64,000 nt of DNA from an uncultured Clostridium sp. (lineage in GTDB: Bacteria > Bacillota > Clostridia > TANB77 > CAG-465): assembly GCA_900553785.1 (NCBI GenBank), contig USES01000003.1, positions 1-64,000 on the forward strand, written 5' to 3'. The notes below the pieces were generated by a model. The model was not told the origin of the DNA. It searched no databases and saw only the letters and a list, made by a program, of their open reading frames with translations. Shown piece after piece: positions 42,366-51,629 of the stretch (position 1 is the first letter of the stretch; every line of letters begins with the position of its first letter). Made by a program: the position numbers and the translations under genes.

Positions 42366-42571
42366 AAGCCAAGTTAATAAATGAAGTATGTGACTTTAAC
42401 TTTAATAATTTACAATTATTTATTAATACAATAGCTTTTTTAAAACTTTATAGTAGTAAATTAATAGATTCTTATCAAAAGGATTTTTAAGTAAAATAAC
42501 TGGAAAATATAGTAAAATTTGTCGTTGTATGGTATATTAAACTTGTATTTTACGAAAGATAAGGAGAATAT

Positions 42572-44911
42572 ATGCTAAGTTATAAAATTCAAAAACTATT
42601 GAATCAAAACAGATACATATCTAAAGCTGAAATGTATGCATATTTAGAACTTTGTGGACTAAAGACTAATGATGAACTTTGTATTTTATTAAATAAGCAC
42701 AATGAAAAATATATAAAAGAAGAGTTAGATAAAAACAAAGAATATTTCGATCATCTATATGATAATACCAACTCTAACGTTATTTTAGACGAAGAGCAAA
42801 GAAAAGCAATATTATTTGATGATAGTTATGCTTTAATTAACGCTGGTGCGGGCTCTGGGAAAAGTACTACAATTGCAGCAAAAGCAAAATATTTAGTAGA
42901 TAAAAAAGGTGTGTTGCCAGAGGAAATTTGTATGTTATCATATACTAAAACTTCAGCAGATGATTTAGGAGAAAAGGTTTCTGAACTTGTTGGGGACAAA
43001 GTAAATGTTGCAACATTTCATTCACTTGGTATGAATATTCTAAGAAATCTGTATGATTATCCAGTTAAGGTGGCATCAGAAACTATACAAAACGAAATAA
43101 TAACACAGTACATTATAGATAAATTTAGAGATAAGAATGAAATTAAAAAGATATTGGATGCATTTCCACCACTTGAACACGGCAAAGATTATCCTGCGAC
43201 ATATTTCTTTTTTAAAGGATTTGTAAACAATTATGATAAATTTGATACGTTTGAGGAATATTTTGCAGATTATAAAAAGAGAAAATTTGAAAAAGAAAGT
43301 AAAAGAACTGGTGGAATAAAGGAATACATAAAATTTAGAGCAGCATCAAACATGGAAAATATGAAAGATTTGCTAGGGAAAAAGTGTAAATCAATTGGTG
43401 AGGTTAAAATTTCAAATTATCTTTACGCAAACGGTTTAAATTATACTTATGAAGAAATGTTGGAAGAAAAAGTAGACGAGGGAAAATCCTATTCGCCAGA
43501 TTTTGCGGTGTATGTGAATGGCAAGAAAATATATATTGAGTATTTCGGATTATCTGGATGTTATAAAAACGGTGAAGAAATACCAAAAAAGATTATGCAG
43601 TATAACAAGGTTAGAAAGAAAAAAGAAAATTTTCAAAAGGTACATCCTGAATATAAATATATAAATTTAGACTACAGAAAAGAGAAAAATGGAGAAATTA
43701 TATATTACTTAGATGATTTAAAATTACAGTTAGAGAGCCTTGGAATTAAATTAAAACCATTAGATGAAAAATATATTTTTAACGATATAATGGAACAAAA
43801 TTTGAGTTCGGAGTTTTTCTTTTTTGTAAGCTTGATGGTAAAATTTGTGATGACTGTAAAAGATATGTTATCAGATGATACTGATGCTTTATTTGAAGAA
43901 GTAAAGAAGAAAATAGATAAGGACAAGGTATATTTTAACTATTACAGTACAGATGCTAAAGAAGAAAAAGAAAAAAGAAAGCAAGCAATTGATGTGCTAA
44001 AGGATATATATAATTATTATGAGGAATATCTTGTTAAAAATCATATGATAGATTATTCTGATATGATAAATAAAACGTATAAGTATATTAGGACAAGTAG
44101 ATGTAACGGGTACAAATTTAAGTATGTTATAGTTGATGAATATCAAGATATTACATATCAAAGATACTTGTTTGTTAAGGCATTGGTAGATTATTATAAT
44201 GCAAAATTGGTTTCTGTTGGAGATGATTGGCAATCTATATATTCTTTTCAAGGAGCAAAAGTGGATTTGTTTACAAGGTTTAATGATTATTTTGAAGATG
44301 CTAATAATACTCTTATGCTTAGTAATACACATAGATATTCGCAGGAACTTGCAGATATAACTTCAAAATTTGTTCAAAATAACAAGAAATTGAGCCGAAA
44401 AAAATTACTGTCAAATAAGCATATGGATAATCCGGTTGAGATAGTAAAGTTTGAAAAGGTATGTCAAGAATTTGAGATTATACAGGGATTAATTAAAAAA
44501 TTATATACCGAAAATCCAAATAAAGAAATACTCTTGCTTGCAAGGAGAAACAGAGATATAGCAGATTTATTTGATAGTGGATTGTTTAAAAGTGGTGTAG
44601 ATGATGAAGTACTTGTTAAAGAAGTACCAGACGCTAGGGTTAGGATACTTACTATGCATAGTTCGAAGGGCGTTACGGCAGATCAAGTTATAATATATAG
44701 ACTACATGAGAGAATATTTCCATCAAAGGGGTTGAAATCTCATTGGATATTCAATTATTTTAAAACGGATACTTTGGATAGAAATTCCAAAAGAGAAGAA
44801 GAGGCAAGACTTTTTTATGTTGCACTAACAAGGACAAGAACAAAAGTATATTTAGTTGTGCCAAACGGTGAGAGTGCAACGAGCTTTGTTAAAGAACTGG
44901 AAATCAAATAG
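42572..44911 (+). CDS. UvrD/Rep-like superfamily 1 helicase with inserted nuclease-like domain
   Basis: A 779-residue DNA helicase. Walker A 'GAGSGKST' is near 91, 'LSYTKTSADDLGEKV' follows, Walker B is 'VDEYQDI' near 522, and later motifs include 'GDDWQSIYSFQGA' and 'ILTMHSSKGVTADQVI'. Between motifs Ia and II sits a roughly 130-residue insert (about 260-390) with 'GEVKISNYL', 'YSPDFAVYV' and 'IYIEYFG', a PD-(D/E)xK-like pattern; the usual ExK lysine is replaced. Similar inserts occur in helicase IV-like proteins. It is monocistronic, with an AAGGAG site. Confidence 0.85.
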   Translation: MLSYKIQKLLNQNRYISKAEMYAYLELCGLKTNDELCILLNKHNEKYIKEELDKNKEYFDHLYDNTNSNVILDEEQRKAILFDDSYALINAGAGSGKSTTIAAKAKYLVDKKGVLPEEICMLSYTKTSADDLGEKVSELVGDKVNVATFHSLGMNILRNLYDYPVKVASETIQNEIITQYIIDKFRDKNEIKKILDAFPPLEHGKDYPATYFFFKGFVNNYDKFDTFEEYFADYKKRKFEKESKRTGGIKEYIKFRAASNMENMKDLLGKKCKSIGEVKISNYLYANGLNYTYEEMLEEKVDEGKSYSPDFAVYVNGKKIYIEYFGLSGCYKNGEEIPKKIMQYNKVRKKKENFQKVHPEYKYINLDYRKEKNGEIIYYLDDLKLQLESLGIKLKPLDEKYIFNDIMEQNLSSEFFFFVSLMVKFVMTVKDMLSDDTDALFEEVKKKIDKDKVYFNYYSTDAKEEKEKRKQAIDVLKDIYNYYEEYLVKNHMIDYSDMINKTYKYIRTSRCNGYKFKYVIVDEYQDITYQRYLFVKALVDYYNAKLVSVGDDWQSIYSFQGAKVDLFTRFNDYFEDANNTLMLSNTHRYSQELADITSKFVQNNKKLSRKKLLSNKHMDNPVEIVKFEKVCQEFEIIQGLIKKLYTENPNKEILLLARRNRDIADLFDSGLFKSGVDDEVLVKEVPDARVRILTMHSSKGVTADQVIIYRLHERIFPSKGLKSHWIFNYFKTDTLDRNSKREEEARLFYVALTRTRTKVYLVVPNGESATSFVKELEIK

Positions 44912-45013
44912 TAATTCCGTTTTGGAATAGAAAATGTATAATTAAAAACAAAACTTTCTTTTTTGGAAATGATGTGATATAATGATATTAGAGCCAGAAA
45001 GGAGAGTTTTATT

Positions 45014-45946
45014 ATGTTAGGAGATAAAATTAAGTCATATAGAGAAAATAAAAAAATGACTCAAAACGATATTGCAGATGTATTAGATGTTAGTGCTGGT
45101 ACAGTTTCAAAATATGAATCAGGTGCTTTAGAACCCAGTATTGAATCATTAAAAAGATTATCAAAATTATTTGGAATATCAATTGATGAATTATTAAATG
45201 ACGCCAAAGAAAAATTTGATATTTCAAAAATAAATATATTAGACACACTTAGAGAACAAAAAGAGATGAAATTAAAAGGAAATTTATATCATCAAACGCA
45301 GGTTTCATTTGCATATAATACAAATCACATAGAGGGAAATACATTAACAGAAGATCAAACAAGATACATTTTTGAAACAAATACTATTTTATTTGAAAGT
45401 GATACAATTGCAAAAGTGGATGATATATTAGAAACATCTAATCACTTTAAATTAGTTGATTATATGCTAGATGTAGCAGATAAAAAATTAACTGAAAAAA
45501 TGATAAAGGAGTTTCATGAGATTTTGAAAGATGGGACTTCTGATAGTAGAGTCGAATGGTTCAATGTTGGAGAATACAAACAAAGATCTAATACAATAGG
45601 AAGTGGAGTTAAAACAACATCACCAAATAATGTTGAAAAAGATATGTTAAAGCTAGTGGATTGGTATAATACACTTAAACAAATAACTATAAAAGAAATA
45701 ATTGAATTTCATTATAGATTTGAGAGTATACATCCGTTTCAAGATGGTAATGGCAGAATAGGAAGAATAATTATGTTTAAAGAATGTTTAAAGAATAATA
45801 TTGTTCCGTTTATTATACAAGATGCAGATAAATTATTTTATTATAGAGGATTGAAAGAATACAAAAGTGAAAAGGGATATTTAACTGATACATGTTTAAA
45901 TGCACAAGATCAGTACATTAAGCTGATAGAATATTATTTGAAATAA
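45014..45946 (+). CDS. HTH-Fic fusion protein
   Basis: An XRE-type helix-turn-helix (about 1-63, 'MTQNDIADVLDVSAGTVSKYES' region) is fused to a Fic domain (about 90-305). The Fic core 'HPFQDGNGRIGR' is complete, including the catalytic histidine, so AMP transfer or a related NMP transfer is expected. The segment 'NTNHIEGNTLT' near 110 fits the inhibitory-helix (S/T)xxxE(G/N) motif placed N-terminal to the core, which normally silences activity. The DNA-binding domain suggests autoregulation or transcriptional control. AAAGGAG precedes ATG. Target unknown. Confidence 0.88.
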   Translation: MLGDKIKSYRENKKMTQNDIADVLDVSAGTVSKYESGALEPSIESLKRLSKLFGISIDELLNDAKEKFDISKINILDTLREQKEMKLKGNLYHQTQVSFAYNTNHIEGNTLTEDQTRYIFETNTILFESDTIAKVDDILETSNHFKLVDYMLDVADKKLTEKMIKEFHEILKDGTSDSRVEWFNVGEYKQRSNTIGSGVKTTSPNNVEKDMLKLVDWYNTLKQITIKEIIEFHYRFESIHPFQDGNGRIGRIIMFKECLKNNIVPFIIQDADKLFYYRGLKEYKSEKGYLTDTCLNAQDQYIKLIEYYLK

Positions 45947-46469
45947 AATACAGTAAAACTACAATCTCTAAATGTTATAACCAACAAAACAAATTGAAAA
46001 ATGTTCTAAATAAATTAACGGTTTCAAAATGATACAATTTTAAGTATTAATATAAATATATTAGAATGTAAAACTAAGTGGAATAATGATATACATATAG
46101 ATTTGCAGAAATTAAAAATTTTATATGCATAAATGGAGAATATAAATATAAATATGGAGATTCCATTATTTTTAAAATAAATACTATAGAAATTAGAATA
46201 TTAGAGCATGGCAAAGCGGATATGTTTAAAAAAGTAGAAGTAAATAGAGTAAAAGAAAAACTAGATTTGTTTTAAAATTAATTTTTTGAAGTGATAACAG
46301 GCAAGTATGTAATGCTTAATAATACTATGTATAGTTATATGTAATGATAATAATAAAATTGTTTACTATTGGAATGGGACGGATAAATGTTAAGAGTTTA
46401 TAATATTCTATTGACGAAAACTAAAAAAGTTGTGTTATAATATAATAGAAAGAAAAAGAAGGAAAAAAG
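45947..46469 (+). other. Intergenic region with a degenerate gene remnant
   Basis: Apart from the remnant at 46090-46275 the region is AT-rich non-coding sequence. TTGACG (about 46412) with TATAAT (about 46436) at 19-nt spacing may be the promoter for the unit that starts at 46470. I see no tRNA or stable long hairpin. Confidence 0.45.
46090..46275 (+). pseudogene. Remnant of a coding region without start codon
   Basis: A 61-codon open stretch bounded by TGA at 46087-46089 and TAA at 46273-46275 with coding-like composition ('FICINGEYKYKYGDS', 'IRILEHGKADMFKKVEV'). No start codon or ribosome site occurs before its C-terminal third (ATG near 46222). It looks like the tail of a decayed gene in the accessory stretch. 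Confidence 0.45.
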
Positions 46470-46580
46470 ATGGAATTTGAAAAAGATACAGAAAAAGAAG
46501 AATATGAAGTTTTAAGAGGCCTTAATGATAGGCTTAGAAACTTTAATAAAGATAAGCAAAAAGAGGATGATGCAAGATAG
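46470..46580 (+). CDS. Very small acidic/basic protein leading the giant-protein operon (36 aa)
   Basis: ATG 46470 is preceded by AGAAGGA. The product is 36 residues, almost entirely charged ('EFEKDTEKEEYEVLRGL', 'RLRNFNKDKQKEDD'), predicted helical and soluble. It ends 25 bp before the 1669-codon gene and shares its codon use and strand. It could be a translated leader, a small partner protein or an antitoxin-like peptide. Family unknown. Confidence 0.6.
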   Translation: MEFEKDTEKEEYEVLRGLNDRLRNFNKDKQKEDDAR

Positions 46581-46605
46581 AATTAAAATAAATTGAGGTA
46601 AATAT

Positions 46606-49600
46606 ATGACAAAAGAACAAATTAAGTTTTTTATTGATAATCAAACAACTATATTTGATGAAATAGGCAAAAGAATAGAGGAATCAGAACAAGGTGCTGA
46701 GTTATTAAATAATGATATATCTGTAGAAAATATTAAAAGTTTATATGATGAGTATTATAAATATTGCCCTGATATTTTTGATAAATATGATTTAGATTAT
46801 GATGCTTTTAAAGTAATTCTTTCGATTTCTGAAGGAGACAAATCCTTTAGAGAAGAAGTATTAGGAAGAGACGAAGCAAATCAATTACTTAGAGATGTTA
46901 TTGATATATATGGTGATGAGGCATACAACATATTAGGTTGTAATTCTTACGGCTTTGAAATGTCTGAAATAGATGGAATATTATCAGGGGGAAATAATAA
47001 AAAATATGAAGAGTTTTATACGAAATTACTAACTCAAAAATGTGAAAAAGCTTATAATCTCGAGCAGCTTTCGAACATTTTATTAAATACAAAATCAGAA
47101 TATATCAATCAAGGTCTAATTGAAAGTTTTTTGAAAAGCCCTGACAAAATAATTTCTGATTTTGAAATAAAAGAATTTATTGATTCGGCGCCTGCTACTA
47201 TTACGGATGGTTCATCCTTAAAATTATTGGTAGATAGGGTAGAGTCTATTAATTCTAATGCATCAATACTAGAACGAATCCCACCAGAGTTATTTGATGA
47301 GCAATTTTCTAAAAGATTGTTAGAGAAATCTACATATGCTTTTACTGATGTATTTAAATTGATTCCAGAAAAATCTAAAAGTAAAGATATATGGGAATTG
47401 GCCATATCTAAAGATAATTTCTTAGTTTCATCTTTACCTGATAAAAAAATAGACGAAAATATGACAGATGAAGAGTATGCTAAATGGAGTGAAAATTTAG
47501 TTAAAGATGTGATAAAACGCAATCCGGATAATATTCAGGAGTTGTTTTCTGAATTAAAAGATTCACAAAAAACTTTAGAAGTTTGTAGTGAAGGCTCAAA
47601 ATTATTGAAATCAGATGGATATCATGTTCAGGACTTTTTAGAGAAAATTCCAGAATCAAGCCGTAGTAGACAGATTTATGAAACATTGTTAGGAAAATCT
47701 GAGTATATTATTAGTCATATTCCAACGGTTTCTTTTGAAGATGGACTTTCACAAGAAGAATATAACATTTGGGTAGATGATGTAATAGTAAATAAGATTT
47801 CTCAAATGCAAGACACAGATAATTTGAATATAAGAATACCTAAAGAGAGAATGACTGAAAGAGTTTGGAATGCGGTACTTGATAAATGTAATGAGACAAA
47901 TGGAGATAAAAGCTATTTTGGACTCTCATCTGTTCCAGTTCAAAATATAACTATTGAGATGTGTGAACGTGCACTAAAAGATATCAGTGATCTTCAAATA
48001 AAGGACATTCCATCAATAGATAGAAAAATTTATACAATCACTGACGAGGCAACTAGAGGAGAATATGAAGAATGGATTTCAGGTTTTTCAGAAAAAGAAA
48101 AGGAATCATATAGAGAATGGTATGAAAGAAAAGTTATAGACTTCATAAAAGAAAGACAGGCAAATGTATTTGTAGATAAATTTGAAAATAGAAGAAGCCA
48201 TATAGCAATTCCGCCAGAAGCTATAAGTGTTAATATTATAAATGCTTATTTACAAGTAAATGGACCTTCTGGAATAGAGCATATTCCAGTTCCGAACGAT
48301 ATCACCAATTACAATGAACAATATGAAGATATTATTGTTTCGGCAATTGGTATGTTAGAAGAAAAAAAGTATTTGGGTAGGAGAGGACCAGGTCAAGCAT
48401 TAGTTGATAACTGGGATATTCTAGATAAAATTCCGAAAGAGTACAGAACAGATAAAGTTGTATTGGAGGCAATAAAAAAGCATCCTAAATATTTAGACTA
48501 TGCTGACTTTGAAAATGAAAACTTTGATAAACTTTTACAAATTGGATATAAGAATAAATTAGAAAGTATTGGAAGAACTGAACTATATGAATCAGAAATA
48601 GAGTTGATGAAGAAATTTGCTAAAAATAATTCTAGTTTGTTTTCAACACTAAATTTAGATATTCTTAATCCGGATATTATAAATAGTATTGGTGAAAAAA
48701 ATTTAGAAAGAATAGTAAGGTATAGTGATGTACAGCATTCAATAATAGAACTAGCCAAAGATAAGGATGCGTTGGCTACATTTGGTTTTGCATTGGAAAA
48801 TTTAAAGCAAGATAATTTATTTATTGAACCTTTAATAGAAAAATTAAGTAATTCAATTGTAAGAGAAGAAGTCTCAGTATATAATTCTGAAAAACAAGAG
48901 TATGAAACTAAGTCTAAAGAGTTCCTTAAATTAGCTTCTAATAGAATACAAGATAAATCACGATTTTTAACGGAAGAGGAAAAAACTGTACTTACTTACT
49001 TAGCTATAAATCCTCAAGAAGCAAATAAAATTCAAAGTTATGATGACATATTAAACTTTGTAGTAAATAAAAATGCCGAATTGGATGGAGTTATAAATTC
49101 TAAAAATTCAACTTTGGTAGATGTAAAAGATGCATATCTTCAAAGAACAGTTGGAATGGACTATTCAAGTGCAGTTGATTTGGTAACAAAATACGGAAAT
49201 GATCCGGAGAGTTTGTTAGCAAAATATGAAGGAAAAGAGTTAGAAACATATAAAGAAAAAGCGGAAAAAGAATCTTTGGAAATTGTTATTAAACTAAAAT
49301 CGCTAATTCAAGAAAATGATTTAAATAAAATTCAAAAGGCGTATTTTGAGTCAGTTGAGAAAGAAGATAAAACAAAATCATTCGAAAGGTATAAATGTGT
49401 TACTACGTTAGATAATGCACTAAGAAGGTCATATGGTAGAGATATTACTAGAACTTTAAGTGAACATGACAGGGAAAACAATGTGGAACTAGTTGAACGT
49501 ACTGAAGATGGTCAAGAGTATTTAGTAAGAAAAGTGAATGGACCGTTTAATAGAATGATAAGTGTTATGAACGCATATAGAAAAAGTGATGAGAAAGTCG

Positions 49601-51615
49601 CTGGAACAGACATGTATGACAGGTGGAATACATCAGCAATGGCTGGCAATCATGCTTTATGTTATAGCTTTATAAATGAAACAAATCCGGGAACGGCACT
49701 GCTTGGAGATAAAAAAGGCGTAGTTATATCTATAAGTGGATTTGATGCTGAGGCAGTAACTGCCGCTGCGCCATATGATTTGTGTTCTGATTCAAGGATG
49801 AATACAACTGTAACATACAGACAACAAAGATTTTACACTTCTAATAATTTACCAGATCAAACAAGAGGCAGGTATTCTGAAGTTGATATAGAAATACAAG
49901 ACGTTTCGGACGGAGGAGTCGAATATAAAAAGATACAACCATCGAGTATAATTTGTTTTGAGGAAGTTGATGAAGATAGCATAAAGGCATCAATAGAGTT
50001 AAGCAAGAAACTTGGTAGAACTGTACCTATTGAATTGATAGATAGAAGAGAATTAGCAAGTAAAACAAAGCAAGAAATAGATGATTTGTTTAATGAATTT
50101 AAAAACGGGGAAAGTTTGCAACCAGAACTTATAGGACAAATAATAACTAAATTCAATAATGTTAGAAATGCTCATATGGATTCTAGTTTAGCAGATGAGC
50201 TATTAGGAGAAAATAGTGAAAAAGAGAATGCAGATGCTATGTTTAATAAATCTCATTTAAATAAAATTACTTCAGAATGTGTAGAAATTGCTAAACAAAG
50301 AATAGAAAAGGGCGAAGTTCAAGAGGGTTTACAAACAATATCACAAATTAAGCAATACATAAGAAAAGAGCGAGAAAAAAATGTGTTGATGCCAACAATG
50401 TATGAAAAGCAAATCATGGCAGGAATTGATTTGGATGTAGATTATCGTATAGATGAAATACAAAGAATGTATGGTAGACAAGAAATAACAAAAGCTAAGA
50501 CAAGAAATACGACTCTTGAAATAATGCAAGAGAGTCACGAACTAGAATCTTCTACTTATGAAACGGTGTATGGAAATAGTAAATTTATGCCTGAACAATT
50601 ATCATTTTCTGAATTGCAAAACAATATAGATATTTCAGAAATATGCAATACTGTCCAAGAAATACATCAAAAAGGTTATTATAATGAAAACAAAGAATAT
50701 TCAGAAGAGTATATAGCAAGAGTTGCAACGTTTTCTAGTGCTATTGCAAATTTAGAGAATGCTGATGATAGAACAAAAAAATTGTTGCAAGAAGCGGTAA
50801 AATATCATTCTAGCGGAAGAAAACTTGATACTACAAGAGAAAAACATCAAGCATATAGCGCAAAAATTGCAGGACAAGAACTAAGTGAGAAATATTCAAA
50901 AACAGATATAGGTATAATACAGGCTGCAATAGAGTTACAGGATTTAAATTACTCTTCATCTGTATCAAAAGAAATGGAAAGAGAGAGAAAAGAAAAAGTT
51001 GTACAATTATGTGAAAAATATGAATTAGATATAGATAACGGAGAAAAAATTGATTGCATAGCAAAATATATAGAAGATGGAGTTAATTTAGATAAAGCTA
51101 GATTTGTGCCAAAAGTTAATAATACACCAGGGGAAAAATTTTCATTTGACTCTTTAAAAACGGATTCTGCTAGAAAACTTGTAAAAGCTAGTTATTGTAT
51201 ACATGATGAATTATCAGCAGAACATTTAAAAGAAATGTCTAAAGTAGCGGCTATTGATTTTAAAGAAAAAACAGATGATATTATGAAAGAATTTTTCACA
51301 GAAAGGACGCTCGTATCAGAAAAAACAATATTTGATGAAAGTATTATAGAATCTTCTATTGTTAGAGAAGCATATCTAAAGCATAGATTTCAAGAAATAG
51401 ATTTTGAAAATTTAACAGAAGTATTACCAAAACAAGAAAAAACTAATTTGTCACAGGATTTGCCTATTGCAAGTAGTTGTATAGAAGATGCTAGAAAAAT
51501 TGCCGAATCAAGTCTTGCTAGAGATGTAAGAAAAACAAGTCAAGAAGTAGAGGCAGGATACATTGAGATGGGAAATTTAAATAAAAGTAGAGAATCTACA
51601 AAAGAACTATTTTAA
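46606..51615 (+). CDS. Giant repeat-containing protein with degenerate HD-like domain (1669 aa)
   Basis: Unrecognised cytosolic-looking protein, no signal peptide or membrane helix. Residues about 225-640 hold at least six degenerate helical repeats opening with 'IP' followed by E, S or P ('IPEKSKSKDIWELAI', 'IPESSRSRQIYETLL', 'IPKERMTERVWNAVL', 'IPKEYRTDKVVLEAI'), interleaved with 'EEY..W....V...I' segments. A distinct central domain (about 925-1110) has 'AGNHALCYSFIN', 'APYDLCSDSRMN' and 'TRGRYSEVDIE'. Near 1360-1470 'YHSSGRKLD...KHQAYSA' resembles HD-domain phosphohydrolases ('YHDxGR'), with the metal-binding Asp replaced by Ser. The rest is helical. Start ATG 46606 has GAGGTA upstream. 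It forms a unit with the 36- and 149-residue genes. Effector, scaffold or defence roles are all possible. Confidence 0.8.
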   Translation: MTKEQIKFFIDNQTTIFDEIGKRIEESEQGAELLNNDISVENIKSLYDEYYKYCPDIFDKYDLDYDAFKVILSISEGDKSFREEVLGRDEANQLLRDVIDIYGDEAYNILGCNSYGFEMSEIDGILSGGNNKKYEEFYTKLLTQKCEKAYNLEQLSNILLNTKSEYINQGLIESFLKSPDKIISDFEIKEFIDSAPATITDGSSLKLLVDRVESINSNASILERIPPELFDEQFSKRLLEKSTYAFTDVFKLIPEKSKSKDIWELAISKDNFLVSSLPDKKIDENMTDEEYAKWSENLVKDVIKRNPDNIQELFSELKDSQKTLEVCSEGSKLLKSDGYHVQDFLEKIPESSRSRQIYETLLGKSEYIISHIPTVSFEDGLSQEEYNIWVDDVIVNKISQMQDTDNLNIRIPKERMTERVWNAVLDKCNETNGDKSYFGLSSVPVQNITIEMCERALKDISDLQIKDIPSIDRKIYTITDEATRGEYEEWISGFSEKEKESYREWYERKVIDFIKERQANVFVDKFENRRSHIAIPPEAISVNIINAYLQVNGPSGIEHIPVPNDITNYNEQYEDIIVSAIGMLEEKKYLGRRGPGQALVDNWDILDKIPKEYRTDKVVLEAIKKHPKYLDYADFENENFDKLLQIGYKNKLESIGRTELYESEIELMKKFAKNNSSLFSTLNLDILNPDIINSIGEKNLERIVRYSDVQHSIIELAKDKDALATFGFALENLKQDNLFIEPLIEKLSNSIVREEVSVYNSEKQEYETKSKEFLKLASNRIQDKSRFLTEEEKTVLTYLAINPQEANKIQSYDDILNFVVNKNAELDGVINSKNSTLVDVKDAYLQRTVGMDYSSAVDLVTKYGNDPESLLAKYEGKELETYKEKAEKESLEIVIKLKSLIQENDLNKIQKAYFESVEKEDKTKSFERYKCVTTLDNALRRSYGRDITRTLSEHDRENNVELVERTEDGQEYLVRKVNGPFNRMISVMNAYRKSDEKVAGTDMYDRWNTSAMAGNHALCYSFINETNPGTALLGDKKGVVISISGFDAEAVTAAAPYDLCSDSRMNTTVTYRQQRFYTSNNLPDQTRGRYSEVDIEIQDVSDGGVEYKKIQPSSIICFEEVDEDSIKASIELSKKLGRTVPIELIDRRELASKTKQEIDDLFNEFKNGESLQPELIGQIITKFNNVRNAHMDSSLADELLGENSEKENADAMFNKSHLNKITSECVEIAKQRIEKGEVQEGLQTISQIKQYIRKEREKNVLMPTMYEKQIMAGIDLDVDYRIDEIQRMYGRQEITKAKTRNTTLEIMQESHELESSTYETVYGNSKFMPEQLSFSELQNNIDISEICNTVQEIHQKGYYNENKEYSEEYIARVATFSSAIANLENADDRTKKLLQEAVKYHSSGRKLDTTREKHQAYSAKIAGQELSEKYSKTDIGIIQAAIELQDLNYSSSVSKEMERERKEKVVQLCEKYELDIDNGEKIDCIAKYIEDGVNLDKARFVPKVNNTPGEKFSFDSLKTDSARKLVKASYCIHDELSAEHLKEMSKVAAIDFKEKTDDIMKEFFTERTLVSEKTIFDESIIESSIVREAYLKHRFQEIDFENLTEVLPKQEKTNLSQDLPIASSCIEDARKIAESSLARDVRKTSQEVEAGYIEMGNLNKSRESTKELF

Positions 51616-51629
51616 AAAGGAGGATTAAT

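Noticed and set aside
44912..44930. ATTCCGTTTTGGAAT palindrome after the helicase gene as a terminator
   Set aside because: Only 5-6 bp of stem and no T run follows; too weak to call.
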